A stretch of DNA of 64,000 nt from positions 1,674,001-1,738,000 of the forward strand of contig CAXXFB010000001.1 of the NCBI GenBank assembly GCA_963674545.2. The letters are read 5' to 3'. Every line of letters starts with the position of its first letter. Within the stretch, counting starts at the first letter, position 1. This document shows positions 17,191-26,334 of this stretch, piece by piece. Source of the stretch: JABGQS01 sp963674545 (lineage in GTDB: Bacteria; Bacillota; Clostridia; Christensenellales; SZUA-584). The position numbers and the translations under genes are program-made. The notes beneath the pieces are model-generated. The model searched no databases. It was given only the letters and a program-made list of their open reading frames with translations, and was not told the origin of the DNA.

Positions 17191-17330
17191 GATTTTTATG
17201 CAATTAGATTGTTACGGATTTTTTAAAAATATGAAAAATCATATGAAAAAAAACGCACCGGAAAGCACGCTTTTTATAACACGACATCAGCCCTGAAAAA
17301 CAGTTTTTCAACCATACGAAAAGAGTAAGT

Positions 17331-17528
17331 CTATTTCTCTTTTTCCGGCTTTTCTGTATTGATCACCTGTCTGCCGTTATAATAACCGCAGTTGGCACAT
17401 ATCCTGTGAGCCAGCTTCTGTTCGTGACACTGCGGGCACTCTACCAGCCCCGGCGCTGCTATCTTCCAGTTTGCCGACCTTCTTTTGTTCCTTCTCTGTT
17501 TTGACGATCTTCTCTTTGGTACTGCCAT
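17331..17528 (-). CDS. rpmF: 50S ribosomal protein L32
   Basis: The 65-residue basic protein begins MAVPKRRSSKQRRNKRR and has the zinc-ribbon cysteine pairs CPQC and CANC, so this is the zinc-binding form of L32. It lies four bases after the DUF177 gene, its usual partner. Confidence 0.96.
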   Translation of the reverse strand: MAVPKRRSSKQRRNKRRSANWKIAAPGLVECPQCHEQKLAHRICANCGYYNGRQVINTEKPEKEK

Positions 17529-17532
17529 CTAT

Positions 17533-18036
17533 CTACACCTCCTCATCATCATCAATAAAACCTTTAAGCCCATAAAACGGATTCGATTCATCAGGCAGCT
17601 CTTCGCAGCCGCAGCTGCCTTCGTTTAAGTCCTTGCCACATTTTTGGCATAGTCCTTTGCACTGCTCGTCACACAAAAACCTGACAGGAAGATTGATAAT
17701 GAAATTATCCGTCAGCATCTCATCAAGCTCAATCATGTCTGCTGTATAGGCATATTGTGAATCGTCCGGGCTCTCTTTATAGTATTCGGTAAAATCAAAT
17801 TTCACCGGGTACATAAACTCTTTTAAGCATCTGGCACAGCTTACCTTTGTCTTTGTTTCAAAGGTTCCTGTTACGGTTATGCCTTCTTCATCTCCGAAAT
17901 AGCGCACGCTTACTTGTGCACCGTCAGCAAAGTCATAGCTCTCTTCCTGAAAGACAAGGCTCTTAAAAGGGCCGCTCTGCTCACTTTCGAACACTTCTCC
18001 CGGGTTTTCAAAAACATCTGAAACGTCTATTTTCAT
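17533..18036 (-). CDS. DUF177 (YceD) family protein
   Basis: DUF177 proteins are linked to 23S rRNA/large-subunit accumulation and are encoded next to rpmF. The 167 residues end with a cysteine cluster (CDEQCKGLCQKCG then CGC) that could bind metal and is common in the Firmicute version. The ATG at 18036 is chosen because GGAGGTTTTC precedes it; a longer frame runs to 18078. Confidence 0.9.
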   Translation of the reverse strand: MKIDVSDVFENPGEVFESEQSGPFKSLVFQEESYDFADGAQVSVRYFGDEEGITVTGTFETKTKVSCARCLKEFMYPVKFDFTEYYKESPDDSQYAYTADMIELDEMLTDNFIINLPVRFLCDEQCKGLCQKCGKDLNEGSCGCEELPDESNPFYGLKGFIDDDEEV

Positions 18037-18086
18037 GAAAACCTCCTGGCAAACAGCCGTTCTCCGGCTATTCGTCAACGAGTAAA

Positions 18087-18115
18087 ATTATATTTTAACA
18101 GCCCATGATTGTCAA
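18087..18115 (-). promoter_or_regulatory. Consensus sigma-A promoter of DUF177-rpmF
   Basis: Perfect TTGACA, 17 bases, perfect TATAAT on the minus strand, as expected for a ribosomal protein operon. The 120 bases from here to hemZ contain only a 10-bp GC palindrome (GCAGGCCTGC) and no clear terminator. Confidence 0.9.
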
Positions 18116-18241
18116 CTAGTTTTTTTCAGACTTCTTCTGTTCACTCCTCGCACTGCTGCTCTCTGCTGATTTGAAGGGTTATGCTGCGCTGTTTCCAAAA
18201 GCAGGCCTGCACCATGTTTTCGGTCTGCCCTCTATGCCGCT

Positions 18242-19696
18242 TTACTCAAACAGCGTCCGTTTGCGCTGTGCCATCTCATCCGTTCTTGCGATATACTCCC
18301 TTAAATCTTTAACGTTTGCTGCCCGTTCTATCCTTACGTCATCTGTATCGCCCGGAAATATACGCTTGGATATCGCACCTGCTCCAAACGCCGCAACACT
18401 GCACACATCTTCCATGTTATCGATATTGTAAAGGCACTCACATCCTTTTTTAGAATATCCGACATTCTCAAGACTTCCCTTCATATACTTCTGCCTATAC
18501 ATATAGTATGCGCCGTATCCTCTGCTGGATAAAAGCTCTGCCGCACCACTGACCGCAGCTTGGGTATCAGTATTTGTCGGGAATGCATCCATGTTCTGCT
18601 CTGCAAACTTCGACGCTCGCTTGACCGCAAGAGTATGGACAGTAATGTTTTCCGGTTCAAGCTCTGCTATCCTTTTTAGTGTGCAGAGAAGATCTTCACT
18701 GGTTTCTCCCGGCAGTCCGGCAATAACATCTACGTTAATGTTCTCAAATCCTGCCTGCCTTGCTTTTTTAAATGCCTCGAAGAATTCTTCTGCTGTATGC
18801 CGTCGCCCTATCCTTTCCAGTGTCTCATCCTTCAGCGACTGCGCATTCACGCTTATCCGACCTGCACCGCTCTTTTTTATGATATCCAGTTTACTCATAG
18901 TTATGGTATCCGGCCTTCCGGCTTCAACTGTAAACTCTGCTCCCCCAAGCTCTTTTGCCGCATCCAGCACTCTTTCAAGATTTCCGTCGCAAATGGCCGT
19001 CGGCGTTCCTCCGCCTATGTATACTGCACGCACTCTTCTTCTGCCTATTAAATCTTTTGCAATGCTAAGCTCATCGATCAGCGAATCTATATATTTGCTC
19101 TCTGCCATCGGGAAAACATCCGGCGTGTTCGAAGCAAAGGAACAGTATGCGCATCTGGTTACGCAAAAAGGTATGCCGATATATATATCTATATCTTTTG
19201 CACTGTCCGGAAGAAGCGTGCTCTGTACTTCGTTTATCGCTTTGGCAAACTCATACTTCTGCCTTGAAACATCGAACTCCTCAATAAAAAGCCTCTTAGC
19301 TTCCTGCTCGCCATGTCTTGCAGTGCTGTCACGAAGCAATTTTGTCGGCCTTATCCCTGTAAGTGAACCCCATGGCATCTGTTTCTTAAACTTTCGCTGG
19401 AGCGCCCTGTAAGCGCTTATTTTTACAGCCCGTTTTGCATTGCGTTTTGTTTCCAGTTCTCCTTGCCCAAGCTCGCATGAATACTCATATTCACCTGCTG
19501 CTATACCGTCTTCATAAAGCTTTGTCAGGCTCACCGCCATATTACCGATAGTTTTAAAATAGTGCAGAACAAAAAGACCGTCCCATCCAATATCGTCGGT
19601 CTTTATTTTTTCTATCTTTCTGATGTCTACAAACAACCTTATCTCTTCGCTGATCTGGCTGAAGAACTCCGGCGTCTGCGTATATAGGTATACCAT
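18242..19696 (-). CDS. hemZ: Radical SAM coproporphyrinogen dehydrogenase-like protein HemZ
   Basis: The 484-residue protein has a radical SAM cluster motif CVTRCAYC near 178-185 and a GIPFC lead-in as in HemN/HemW relatives. Its long N-terminal region and gene context (with dtd, relA, recJ) match the HemZ branch, annotated as an oxygen-independent coproporphyrinogen III oxidase. HemZ/HemW-type proteins may act as heme chaperones instead, and no heme pathway is seen in the window. It ends near the rpmF promoter and starts 3 bases after the MBL gene. Confidence 0.88.
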   Translation of the reverse strand: MVYLYTQTPEFFSQISEEIRLFVDIRKIEKIKTDDIGWDGLFVLHYFKTIGNMAVSLTKLYEDGIAAGEYEYSCELGQGELETKRNAKRAVKISAYRALQRKFKKQMPWGSLTGIRPTKLLRDSTARHGEQEAKRLFIEEFDVSRQKYEFAKAINEVQSTLLPDSAKDIDIYIGIPFCVTRCAYCSFASNTPDVFPMAESKYIDSLIDELSIAKDLIGRRRVRAVYIGGGTPTAICDGNLERVLDAAKELGGAEFTVEAGRPDTITMSKLDIIKKSGAGRISVNAQSLKDETLERIGRRHTAEEFFEAFKKARQAGFENINVDVIAGLPGETSEDLLCTLKRIAELEPENITVHTLAVKRASKFAEQNMDAFPTNTDTQAAVSGAAELLSSRGYGAYYMYRQKYMKGSLENVGYSKKGCECLYNIDNMEDVCSVAAFGAGAISKRIFPGDTDDVRIERAANVKDLREYIARTDEMAQRKRTLFE

Positions 19697-19699
19697 ATA

Positions 19700-20323
19700 T
19701 TATTCAAAAAAAGTGTTGTGCTTAAACTCATCAAATAGTGTCGTCTTTTTGCCGTGTCCTGTATATACGTGATAGTCTTTACCAATCGACTTTAGCACCA
19801 CGTTCAGCGTATTGTGATATTCCGCAGCATCGCTGCCCGGAAAATCTGTCCTTCCGCAAAACCTGTAGAAAAGCGTATCACCCGAAAACATGACGTTCTC
19901 CGTAAGGTAACAGACGCTCCCGCCTGAATGCCCCGGTGTATGCAGCACTTCCACATCAAACCCGGCTGCTTTTATAACGTCACCACCGCTAAGCAGCACA
20001 TCAGCTTCGCACGGTTTTACAGACACACCGGCTGAAGAAGCAAGGTTTGCTTCGTTGCTGGTCAGCATGTCTGCGTCATTCTCGTGGATACACACAAGCG
20101 CACCAGTTCTATCTTTAATTTCCGCCAATGCTCCTATGTGGTCAAAATGTCCGTGCGTCAGCAGTATATGGGTGATTTTTTCTATCTCGTAGTGCTCGAT
20201 ATGAGCCATTATCCTGTCCGGCTGTGCGCCCGGGTCCACCAAAAATCCCTCTTTGCTGTCGTTCTGATACACCAAAAAGCAGTTTGCCTGCATCACACCC
20301 ACAGCTATCTGTACAATCTTCAT
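19700..20323 (-). CDS. Metallo-beta-lactamase fold hydrolase (glyoxalase II-like)
   Basis: The 207-residue protein has the metal site THGHFDHIG (HxHxDH) near 54-62, with further ligands in HTPGHSGGS, SGDTLF and the C-terminal GHG. This fits small cytoplasmic MBL hydrolases often annotated as glyoxalase II-like. The substrate is unknown. The ATG at 20323 is preferred to one four codons earlier because AAAGGA would abut the latter. It is 20 bases after dtd, in the conserved dtd-MBL-hemZ order. Confidence 0.9.
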   Translation of the reverse strand: MKIVQIAVGVMQANCFLVYQNDSKEGFLVDPGAQPDRIMAHIEHYEIEKITHILLTHGHFDHIGALAEIKDRTGALVCIHENDADMLTSNEANLASSAGVSVKPCEADVLLSGGDVIKAAGFDVEVLHTPGHSGGSVCYLTENVMFSGDTLFYRFCGRTDFPGSDAAEYHNTLNVVLKSIGKDYHVYTGHGKKTTLFDEFKHNTFFE

Positions 20324-20343
20324 CCTCAAGTCCATTCCTTTGT

Positions 20344-20790
20344 CTAAAATCTTTTATTTGAATCGAGCAGTATAGTGACCGGTCCGTCGCCAACGGACTC
20401 GACCTTCATATCCGCACCAAAAACACCCGTCTGAGTATCAATGCCCATGTCCCTGAGCTTTATGATGCACTGCTCGTACAATTTTCTTGCTTTATCTGCC
20501 TTCGCCGCTGCAATAAAATCGGGACGCTTTCCCTTCCTCGCATCCCCGAGAAGCGTGAACTGCGATACCAAAAGTATCTGTCCGCCGATATCAGTCACGC
20601 TGTCATTCATTTTATTGTCCCGTTCGAATATCCTAAGTCCAGCTATCTTGCCCGCTATATATTCAAGATCTTTTTCATCGTCCGTTCCGGCAACTCCCAG
20701 AAGCACCATCAGCCCTTTTCCTATGCTTCCCGTCTTTTCACCTTCAACGCTTACGCTTGCACTGCTTACCCTCTCAACAACTGCTATCAT
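20344..20790 (-). CDS. dtd: D-aminoacyl-tRNA deacylase
   Basis: Dtd removes D-amino acids and glycine mischarged on tRNA. The 148 residues show the N-terminal MIAVVERVSSASV, the SQFTLLGD motif near 76-83 and a GPVTILLDS C-terminus (the Gly-Pro motif). It lies 10 bases after relA, a pairing conserved in Firmicutes. Confidence 0.95.
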   Translation of the reverse strand: MIAVVERVSSASVSVEGEKTGSIGKGLMVLLGVAGTDDEKDLEYIAGKIAGLRIFERDNKMNDSVTDIGGQILLVSQFTLLGDARKGKRPDFIAAAKADKARKLYEQCIIKLRDMGIDTQTGVFGADMKVESVGDGPVTILLDSNKRF

Positions 20791-20800
20791 AGCCCTTCCT

Positions 20801-22942
20801 TTATTTGTTTATCCTGAACACGTCTCTTACGCCGGAAATCTTTTTCAGCCTGGTGATTATCTCATCAAGCTGACTAAGTCTGGATATTTCCAGACCTATT
20901 TCCATTATAGCCATATGGTTCTTGCCCGTTCTTGCGTTAACAGAGGTAATCGAATAGCCCATGTCATATATCTGGTTGGTAAGCTCGGCAATAAGCCCGT
21001 GCCTGTCGTTTGCCGATACTTGTATCTCAACGTTATATGAAGATTTTTCATCCTCTGCCCATGCCACATCAATCATCCTGTCTTTCTCAAAATCAACAAG
21101 GTTTATGTTCGGGCAGTCTGCCCTGTGCACCGATACGCCCCTGCCTCTCGTTATATATCCGACTATCTTGTCTCCCGGAACCGGGTTACAGCATTTTGCA
21201 AAACGTACGACTATATCGTCATAGCCTTTTACTATAACGCCGCTTTGTATCGTTTTCCTTGATTGCGTATGAATGCTCTGCGGCGCTTCTTCTATCTTAT
21301 TCTCTTTCCTGTACTCATTTATCAGTTTAGTCAATATCTGGCCAGTAGTGATACCGCCGTAACCTACAGCAGCATACATATCCTCGACAGATTGCAGAGT
21401 AAACTTCTTGAACACGCTCTTAACCCACTCCGATTTAAAAAGCGCCTTGAAGTCATAACCTTTCCTTCTGGCTTCCCGCTCCAGCATATCCCGGCCCTTT
21501 ACGATGTTCTCTTCCTTCATCTCTTTGCGGAACCAGTTTCTTATCTTGCTCTTTGCCTGTGTGGTCTTAACTATCTTCAGCCAGTCCCTCGAAGGTCCGT
21601 GCGAAGATGAACTCGTCATTATCTCTACGATATCACCAGAAACGAGCTCATAACTAAGCGGCACTATCTTTCCGTTTATCTTTGCACCGACACACTTGTT
21701 GCCTATCTCAGAGTGTATACTATAAGCAAAGTCGAGAGGAGTAGCTCCTTGAACGAATTCCTTGACGTCCCCTTTCGGTGTAAACACATATACCATATCT
21801 GAAAAGAAGTCGATCTTGAGCGATTCCATAAACTCTTTGGAGTCTTTAGCATCCGTCTGCCACTCAAGAAGCTCCCTTAGCCACGAGAGTTTTTTATCCA
21901 TCTTGTCGACCTCAAAGATGCCTTCTTTATAGTGCCAATGTGCAGCGATGCCGTATTCCGCTGTCGCATGCATCTCCTTTGTTCGTATCTGCACTTCAAA
22001 CGGTCTTCCGTCGTCTCCAAGAACGGTGGTGTGTATAGACTGATACATATTCTGCTTTGGTACGGCTATATAGTCCTTGAATCTGCCCGGTATCGGTTTC
22101 CATACGGTATGAACCGTTCCTAAAACCGCATAGCAGTCTTTTACATTGTCCACTATTATCCTTACAGCTATAAGATCGTAGACTTCATTAAAATCTCTGC
22201 CCTGCTTATGTATCTTGTTGTATATGCTGTATATATGCTTCGGGCGGCCTTCTATTTCAGCCTTTACGTTTATCTTGTCAAGATGCTTCTTTATATTGCT
22301 TATGACAGTTTCTATATATTCTTTTCTCTCTGCCCTTGTAAGCGTCAGCTTGCTGGCTATGTCGTAGTAGCCCTCAGGGTCAATGTACTTCAGAGCCAAG
22401 TCTTCAAGCTCCCACTTCATGGTGTTGATACCGAGCCTGTGCGCAAGCGGAGCGTATATCTCCAGCGTTTCTTTTGCTTTTTCAAGCTGTTTTTCACGGC
22501 TCTGATATTTCAGTGTCCGCATGTTATGCAGCCTGTCGGCCAATTTAACAAGTATGACCCTGATATCGCTCGACATTGCAAGCAGCATCTTTCGCAGGTT
22601 TTGTGCCTGATGGTCTTCTTTCGTAAGAAAATCCACCTTATTGACCTTTGTTGCTCCCTCTACGAGTGCAGTCACTTCTTCGCCGAACTGCTTCTTTAGC
22701 TCTTCCGTCGTAAGTTCTGTATCCTCTATGCTGTCGTGCAGCAACCCTGCTATTACAGTCGATATATCAAGCCCAAGGTCGATAAGTATGCTTGCAACTT
22801 CATAAGGATGCCTGAAAAAAGGCTCGCCAGAAAGACGCATCTGCCCTTCGTGTATCTTTTCTGCGGCTTTATATGCTCTTGTGAAAACTTCCAAGTCTTC
22901 TTTGCTGTAATGAAGTTTTACTTTTTCTATAAGAGCTTCCAA
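20801..22942 (-). CDS. relA: Bifunctional (p)ppGpp synthetase/hydrolase (RelA/SpoT)
   Basis: This 713-residue Rel enzyme makes and degrades the stringent-response alarmone. The HD hydrolase domain is intact (RHPYEVASILIDLG and GLLHDSIEDT near 45-74), so it is not a synthetase-only RelA. The synthetase domain covers about 200-370, the TGS domain about 385-445 (FTPKGDVKEF), and the ACT domain is at the C-terminus (about 640-713). It starts three bases after recJ. Confidence 0.96.
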   Translation of the reverse strand: MEALIEKVKLHYSKEDLEVFTRAYKAAEKIHEGQMRLSGEPFFRHPYEVASILIDLGLDISTVIAGLLHDSIEDTELTTEELKKQFGEEVTALVEGATKVNKVDFLTKEDHQAQNLRKMLLAMSSDIRVILVKLADRLHNMRTLKYQSREKQLEKAKETLEIYAPLAHRLGINTMKWELEDLALKYIDPEGYYDIASKLTLTRAERKEYIETVISNIKKHLDKINVKAEIEGRPKHIYSIYNKIHKQGRDFNEVYDLIAVRIIVDNVKDCYAVLGTVHTVWKPIPGRFKDYIAVPKQNMYQSIHTTVLGDDGRPFEVQIRTKEMHATAEYGIAAHWHYKEGIFEVDKMDKKLSWLRELLEWQTDAKDSKEFMESLKIDFFSDMVYVFTPKGDVKEFVQGATPLDFAYSIHSEIGNKCVGAKINGKIVPLSYELVSGDIVEIMTSSSSHGPSRDWLKIVKTTQAKSKIRNWFRKEMKEENIVKGRDMLEREARRKGYDFKALFKSEWVKSVFKKFTLQSVEDMYAAVGYGGITTGQILTKLINEYRKENKIEEAPQSIHTQSRKTIQSGVIVKGYDDIVVRFAKCCNPVPGDKIVGYITRGRGVSVHRADCPNINLVDFEKDRMIDVAWAEDEKSSYNVEIQVSANDRHGLIAELTNQIYDMGYSITSVNARTGKNHMAIMEIGLEISRLSQLDEIITRLKKISGVRDVFRINK

Positions 22943-22945
22943 GTC

Positions 22946-25297
22946 TTACTCCTTTTCCATCAGTTCTAAAAAGCTGCTGTATGTTCTGCTCTGTGTCAGT
23001 TCTTTTTTTCTGCCATCAGATTTTATAGCAAATATTCTACCACTTTTCTGTACACCTATCAACTCAAGTTCAGCAAAGACCCTCAGCGCAAACGCAGTTT
23101 CTTCATAACTTTTACCTGAATTTTTAATTATCGCCGCCATAGTCTTCTTGCCGCCTCCAAGCTGGTTCGTTATATGCTTGTAGAACGCCAACATATGTTG
23201 CCTTTGCATAAAGAACTGTCCTGCATATTCCCTGTAAGCTTGTTTGAGCTTTTCGTCAAAAAAGCCAAGAACGCCTATATAGTAAAAGTCTTTATGCCCC
23301 GGCGCCTGTTCGATATATATGCAGTTATCACTGCGAAAATCCTTTTTATCATGCAGTACCAGTTCACCGCTTTCCAATGCCTTTTCGACCGTTTTTATAC
23401 CGGTGAGCCTTTCAAACGCAGGCTTTGTTCCCGCCGTAATGCACATTGAAAACCTGCTTTGTTTCATGCGCATTTCGATTTCGGCAGCAAATTCATCCTC
23501 GGTTATATCCGGCACACCGTCCTTTTTGCGTTGTTCAATCACACAGACTTCATCAAGAAACTGCCTGCACATCTGGTTCCTGTATGCTGCCAGAAAGCTC
23601 TGCTTTAACGGCATGTCATAGTGCATGGAAAGCTGCCGTACAACAAGCTGCGGTCTGCCGTTATAATCACTTATATCGGCTTCGCAGAGAAAATCCGCCT
23701 TTTTCGACATAAGTGTATACTCATTTTTGAAAAAGAAGTTCACAGCTTCTGCGGATGCGCCATTCTTCTTCATATTGAATTTTAAGTGCAGGTTCTGTTT
23801 TTTACCTATAAACCTTTGGTTTTCGATGTCTGCATCCCTTACCAGCAGCACCGGCTTTTCGTTGCCGTGTCCGAAAGGCTCAAGCCGTGCAAGGTCGTTT
23901 ACCAGTTTACCTGTTATATCCCCGACATCTACCTCTAAGTCAAAAGTCTTTTTCTGTACAAAAACAGACTCGTCATAGTTCTCTTCGATATATTCGCACA
24001 CCTTTTTTCTGAGCTCGTCCAGCTCCTGCGGTTTGATCGTCAGCCCGGCGGCCTGCGAATGCCCTCCGAACTTCTCATATCCTGACGAAAAAGCATCCAG
24101 TGCTTCATACATGTTTATGCCGTCTATGCTGCGAGCCGAGCCTACTAGGTTTCCTTCACTTCCTCCGAACAGCACACACGGCCTGCCATACTTGTCCGCA
24201 ATCCTTGCCGCCGCTATGCCTATAACGCCTGTGTTCCAGCTCTCGTCTGCAATCAGTATCGCAGCATCGTTCATATAATCGTTAGCAAGCACCGTTTGCT
24301 GTGCGCTGTTTGTAATATCATCAACTTCCTGCCTGCGCTGGTCGTTTAGCTGGCAGAGCAGTTTTGCTTTTTCATCAAGCTCCTGCGAAGCAACCTGCGC
24401 TGAAAGTATCTCTATAGCCAGTTCGGCAGTATCCATCCTCCCGGCGGCGTTTATCCTGGGGCCAAGCCCGAAGCTTACGCCCATCGACGAATTTATTTTT
24501 ATACCGGCTGTTCTGCTTAGCGCATCTATTCCGGCAGATGGTTTTTCTTTAAGCTTCTCTATGCCGAAATATACTAGAGCTCTGTTTTCGTCCTTTAGCG
24601 CAACTATATCCGTAACTGTTCCTATAGCCGTAAGGTCTATATATTCAAATGCGCTCTCAAGGCCCGAAAGAGCCTGTATGAGCTTGAATGCAACGCCGCA
24701 TCCCGCAATAAACGGACACGGGTATTCGCTGTCCGGCCTTTTGGGATTGATTATATACGGCGTATCCGGAAGCTCTGCTCCGCACTCGTGATGGTCGGTG
24801 ATTATAACGTCTATTCCAAGCTCTTTTGCCAGAGCCACTTCTTCAATGTTCGTTATTCCGCAATCAACTGTGATTATAAGTGTTGAGTCACTTTCGTCTA
24901 TCTTTCTTACAGCAGCTTCGTTTAGGCCATAGCCTTCCTTGTGCCTGTTGGGAGACATTATGTTTACGTTCAGCCCCAGTGACTTTAGGTGCAGGTATAC
25001 GCTGCTTCCGCCGCATGTGCCGTCCGCATCATAGTCACAAAACACGGTTACTATCTCTCCTTCGCTTACGGCTCTTTGTATCCTCTGCACACTGCCTTTC
25101 ATGTCCGGCAGTAAAAACGGATCGTTTAGTTGTTCTACGGACGGCTCCAGGAAAAGCTTTGCTTCAGATATCCCTGTTATGCCCCGCTGCCACATTATTT
25201 TGGCAGCTTCGATGCTAAGCCCGGTTTCCTTGGCAATAAGCTCTATCAGCCGTTCGTCCTTTTCTTTTTCGCAAGCTTTCTGCTCAAATTTCAGCAC
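22946..25297 (-). CDS. recJ: Single-stranded-DNA-specific exonuclease RecJ
   Basis: RecJ is a 5'-3' exonuclease of recombination and mismatch repair. The DHH motifs are visible as VFCDYDADGTCGG near 82-94 and VIITDHHECG near 160-169, with the DHHA1 segment around GGHSQAAGL. The 783 residues are longer than E. coli RecJ (577) because of an extra C-terminal domain, as in Bacillus. Confidence 0.95.
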   Translation of the reverse strand: MLKFEQKACEKEKDERLIELIAKETGLSIEAAKIMWQRGITGISEAKLFLEPSVEQLNDPFLLPDMKGSVQRIQRAVSEGEIVTVFCDYDADGTCGGSSVYLHLKSLGLNVNIMSPNRHKEGYGLNEAAVRKIDESDSTLIITVDCGITNIEEVALAKELGIDVIITDHHECGAELPDTPYIINPKRPDSEYPCPFIAGCGVAFKLIQALSGLESAFEYIDLTAIGTVTDIVALKDENRALVYFGIEKLKEKPSAGIDALSRTAGIKINSSMGVSFGLGPRINAAGRMDTAELAIEILSAQVASQELDEKAKLLCQLNDQRRQEVDDITNSAQQTVLANDYMNDAAILIADESWNTGVIGIAAARIADKYGRPCVLFGGSEGNLVGSARSIDGINMYEALDAFSSGYEKFGGHSQAAGLTIKPQELDELRKKVCEYIEENYDESVFVQKKTFDLEVDVGDITGKLVNDLARLEPFGHGNEKPVLLVRDADIENQRFIGKKQNLHLKFNMKKNGASAEAVNFFFKNEYTLMSKKADFLCEADISDYNGRPQLVVRQLSMHYDMPLKQSFLAAYRNQMCRQFLDEVCVIEQRKKDGVPDITEDEFAAEIEMRMKQSRFSMCITAGTKPAFERLTGIKTVEKALESGELVLHDKKDFRSDNCIYIEQAPGHKDFYYIGVLGFFDEKLKQAYREYAGQFFMQRQHMLAFYKHITNQLGGGKKTMAAIIKNSGKSYEETAFALRVFAELELIGVQKSGRIFAIKSDGRKKELTQSRTYSSFLELMEKE

Positions 25298-25347
25298 GCC
25301 GCTATCCTTTCAGAAAGTCGTTCAATTAATCGTTCTTATATATGGCA

Positions 25348-25379
25348 AAAGCCTTTCCCGTTTCTCAGAGAAAGGCTTT
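25348..25379 (-). terminator. Terminator after secF
   Basis: A 10-bp stem (AAAGCCTTTC / GAAAGGCTTT, 12-base loop) on the minus strand with only a short T run. It sits 23 bases past the secF stop and separates secDF from recJ. Confidence 0.7.
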
Positions 25380-25401
25380 CTAAATTATCTTTGCTTTTCT
25401 G

Positions 25402-26334
25402 TTATGCCTTTGCTTTTTTCTCAGTCAGTTTCTTATAGTCCTTCTTGTGCTTTATCTCCATAAGCTTGACCCATACCGGGCTTGCAATGAATATCGACGA
25501 ATATGTACCGCTGATAAGTCCGACTATAAGCGGAAGAGCAAATTCCTTAATGGAATCTACACCGAAGATATACAGTGACAGTATCATAACGAGAGTCGTC
25601 ACAGAAGTATTTATCGTTCTTGAAAGCGTTTCGCTTATGCTTATATCCGCTACCTGTGCCCTCGTCTTAGAACTTATCGAATATCTCTTGTTATTCTCTC
25701 TTATCCTGTCAAAAAGCACTATCGTGTCGTTAATTGAGTAACCGACTATAGTCAGGCAAGCCGCAATATAGCTTGAGTTTATCTGAACCCTGGTGATGCT
25801 CATGACCGCCGTCATTATAAGAACGTCGTGCACGAGTGCGGTAAGCGCCGCAACTCCGGAGAACAATTCAAACCTTATCCATATATACACAAGCATGAAA
25901 GCCGAAGCTATCAAAATCGCAAGAAAAGCGTTCCTCACTATTTCACCGGTCGTAACTCCGCCTACGCTTTCCACCTCACCGCCGGAAGCGTTTGGATAAG
26001 TCTCCCTTAGGTTGTCCAGTATATTTTCGCGAACTGTGGCATCGTCTAGACCGCCCTTAAATTCCTGCATACGTATGACTGCCTGTGTGTTGTTTTCACC
26101 GCCGGACACCACCTGTCTCATATCCGCAGTAACACCATTTTCATCCAGTGCCTTTTCAACTACAGCCATGTCAAACTGTTCGCCAAGCTCCACAGTAAGT
26201 ATGCTTCCTCCGGTAAAGTCTATACCAAGGTTAAGCCCTCCGAATATAAAGCCCATTATAAGGCCTGCAAGTACGATAGCTCCGGATAAATACATAAAAT
26301 ACTTAGATTTATTCATGAACTTCATACTATTCAC
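25402..26334 (-). CDS. secF: Protein translocase subunit SecF
   Basis: SecF and SecD use the proton-motive force to help SecYEG export. The 310 residues have the LGIDFTGGS signature near 31-39, a periplasmic loop and six membrane segments. Its start overlaps the secD stop by 8 bases. The tail is lysine-rich. Confidence 0.95.
   Translation of the reverse strand: MNSMKFMNKSKYFMYLSGAIVLAGLIMGFIFGGLNLGIDFTGGSILTVELGEQFDMAVVEKALDENGVTADMRQVVSGGENNTQAVIRMQEFKGGLDDATVRENILDNLRETYPNASGGEVESVGGVTTGEIVRNAFLAILIASAFMLVYIWIRFELFSGVAALTALVHDVLIMTAVMSITRVQINSSYIAACLTIVGYSINDTIVLFDRIRENNKRYSISSKTRAQVADISISETLSRTINTSVTTLVMILSLYIFGVDSIKEFALPLIVGLISGTYSSIFIASPVWVKLMEIKHKKDYKKLTEKKAKA

Noticed and set aside
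17250..17278. Hairpin with T8 on the minus strand after rpmF
   Set aside because: The possible stem is mostly G-T pairs, so I could not call a terminator with confidence.
18160..18241. GC-rich stretch near hemZ as an RNA gene
   Set aside because: Only a 10-bp palindrome (GCAGGCCTGC) is visible and no tRNA or known RNA fold can be made.
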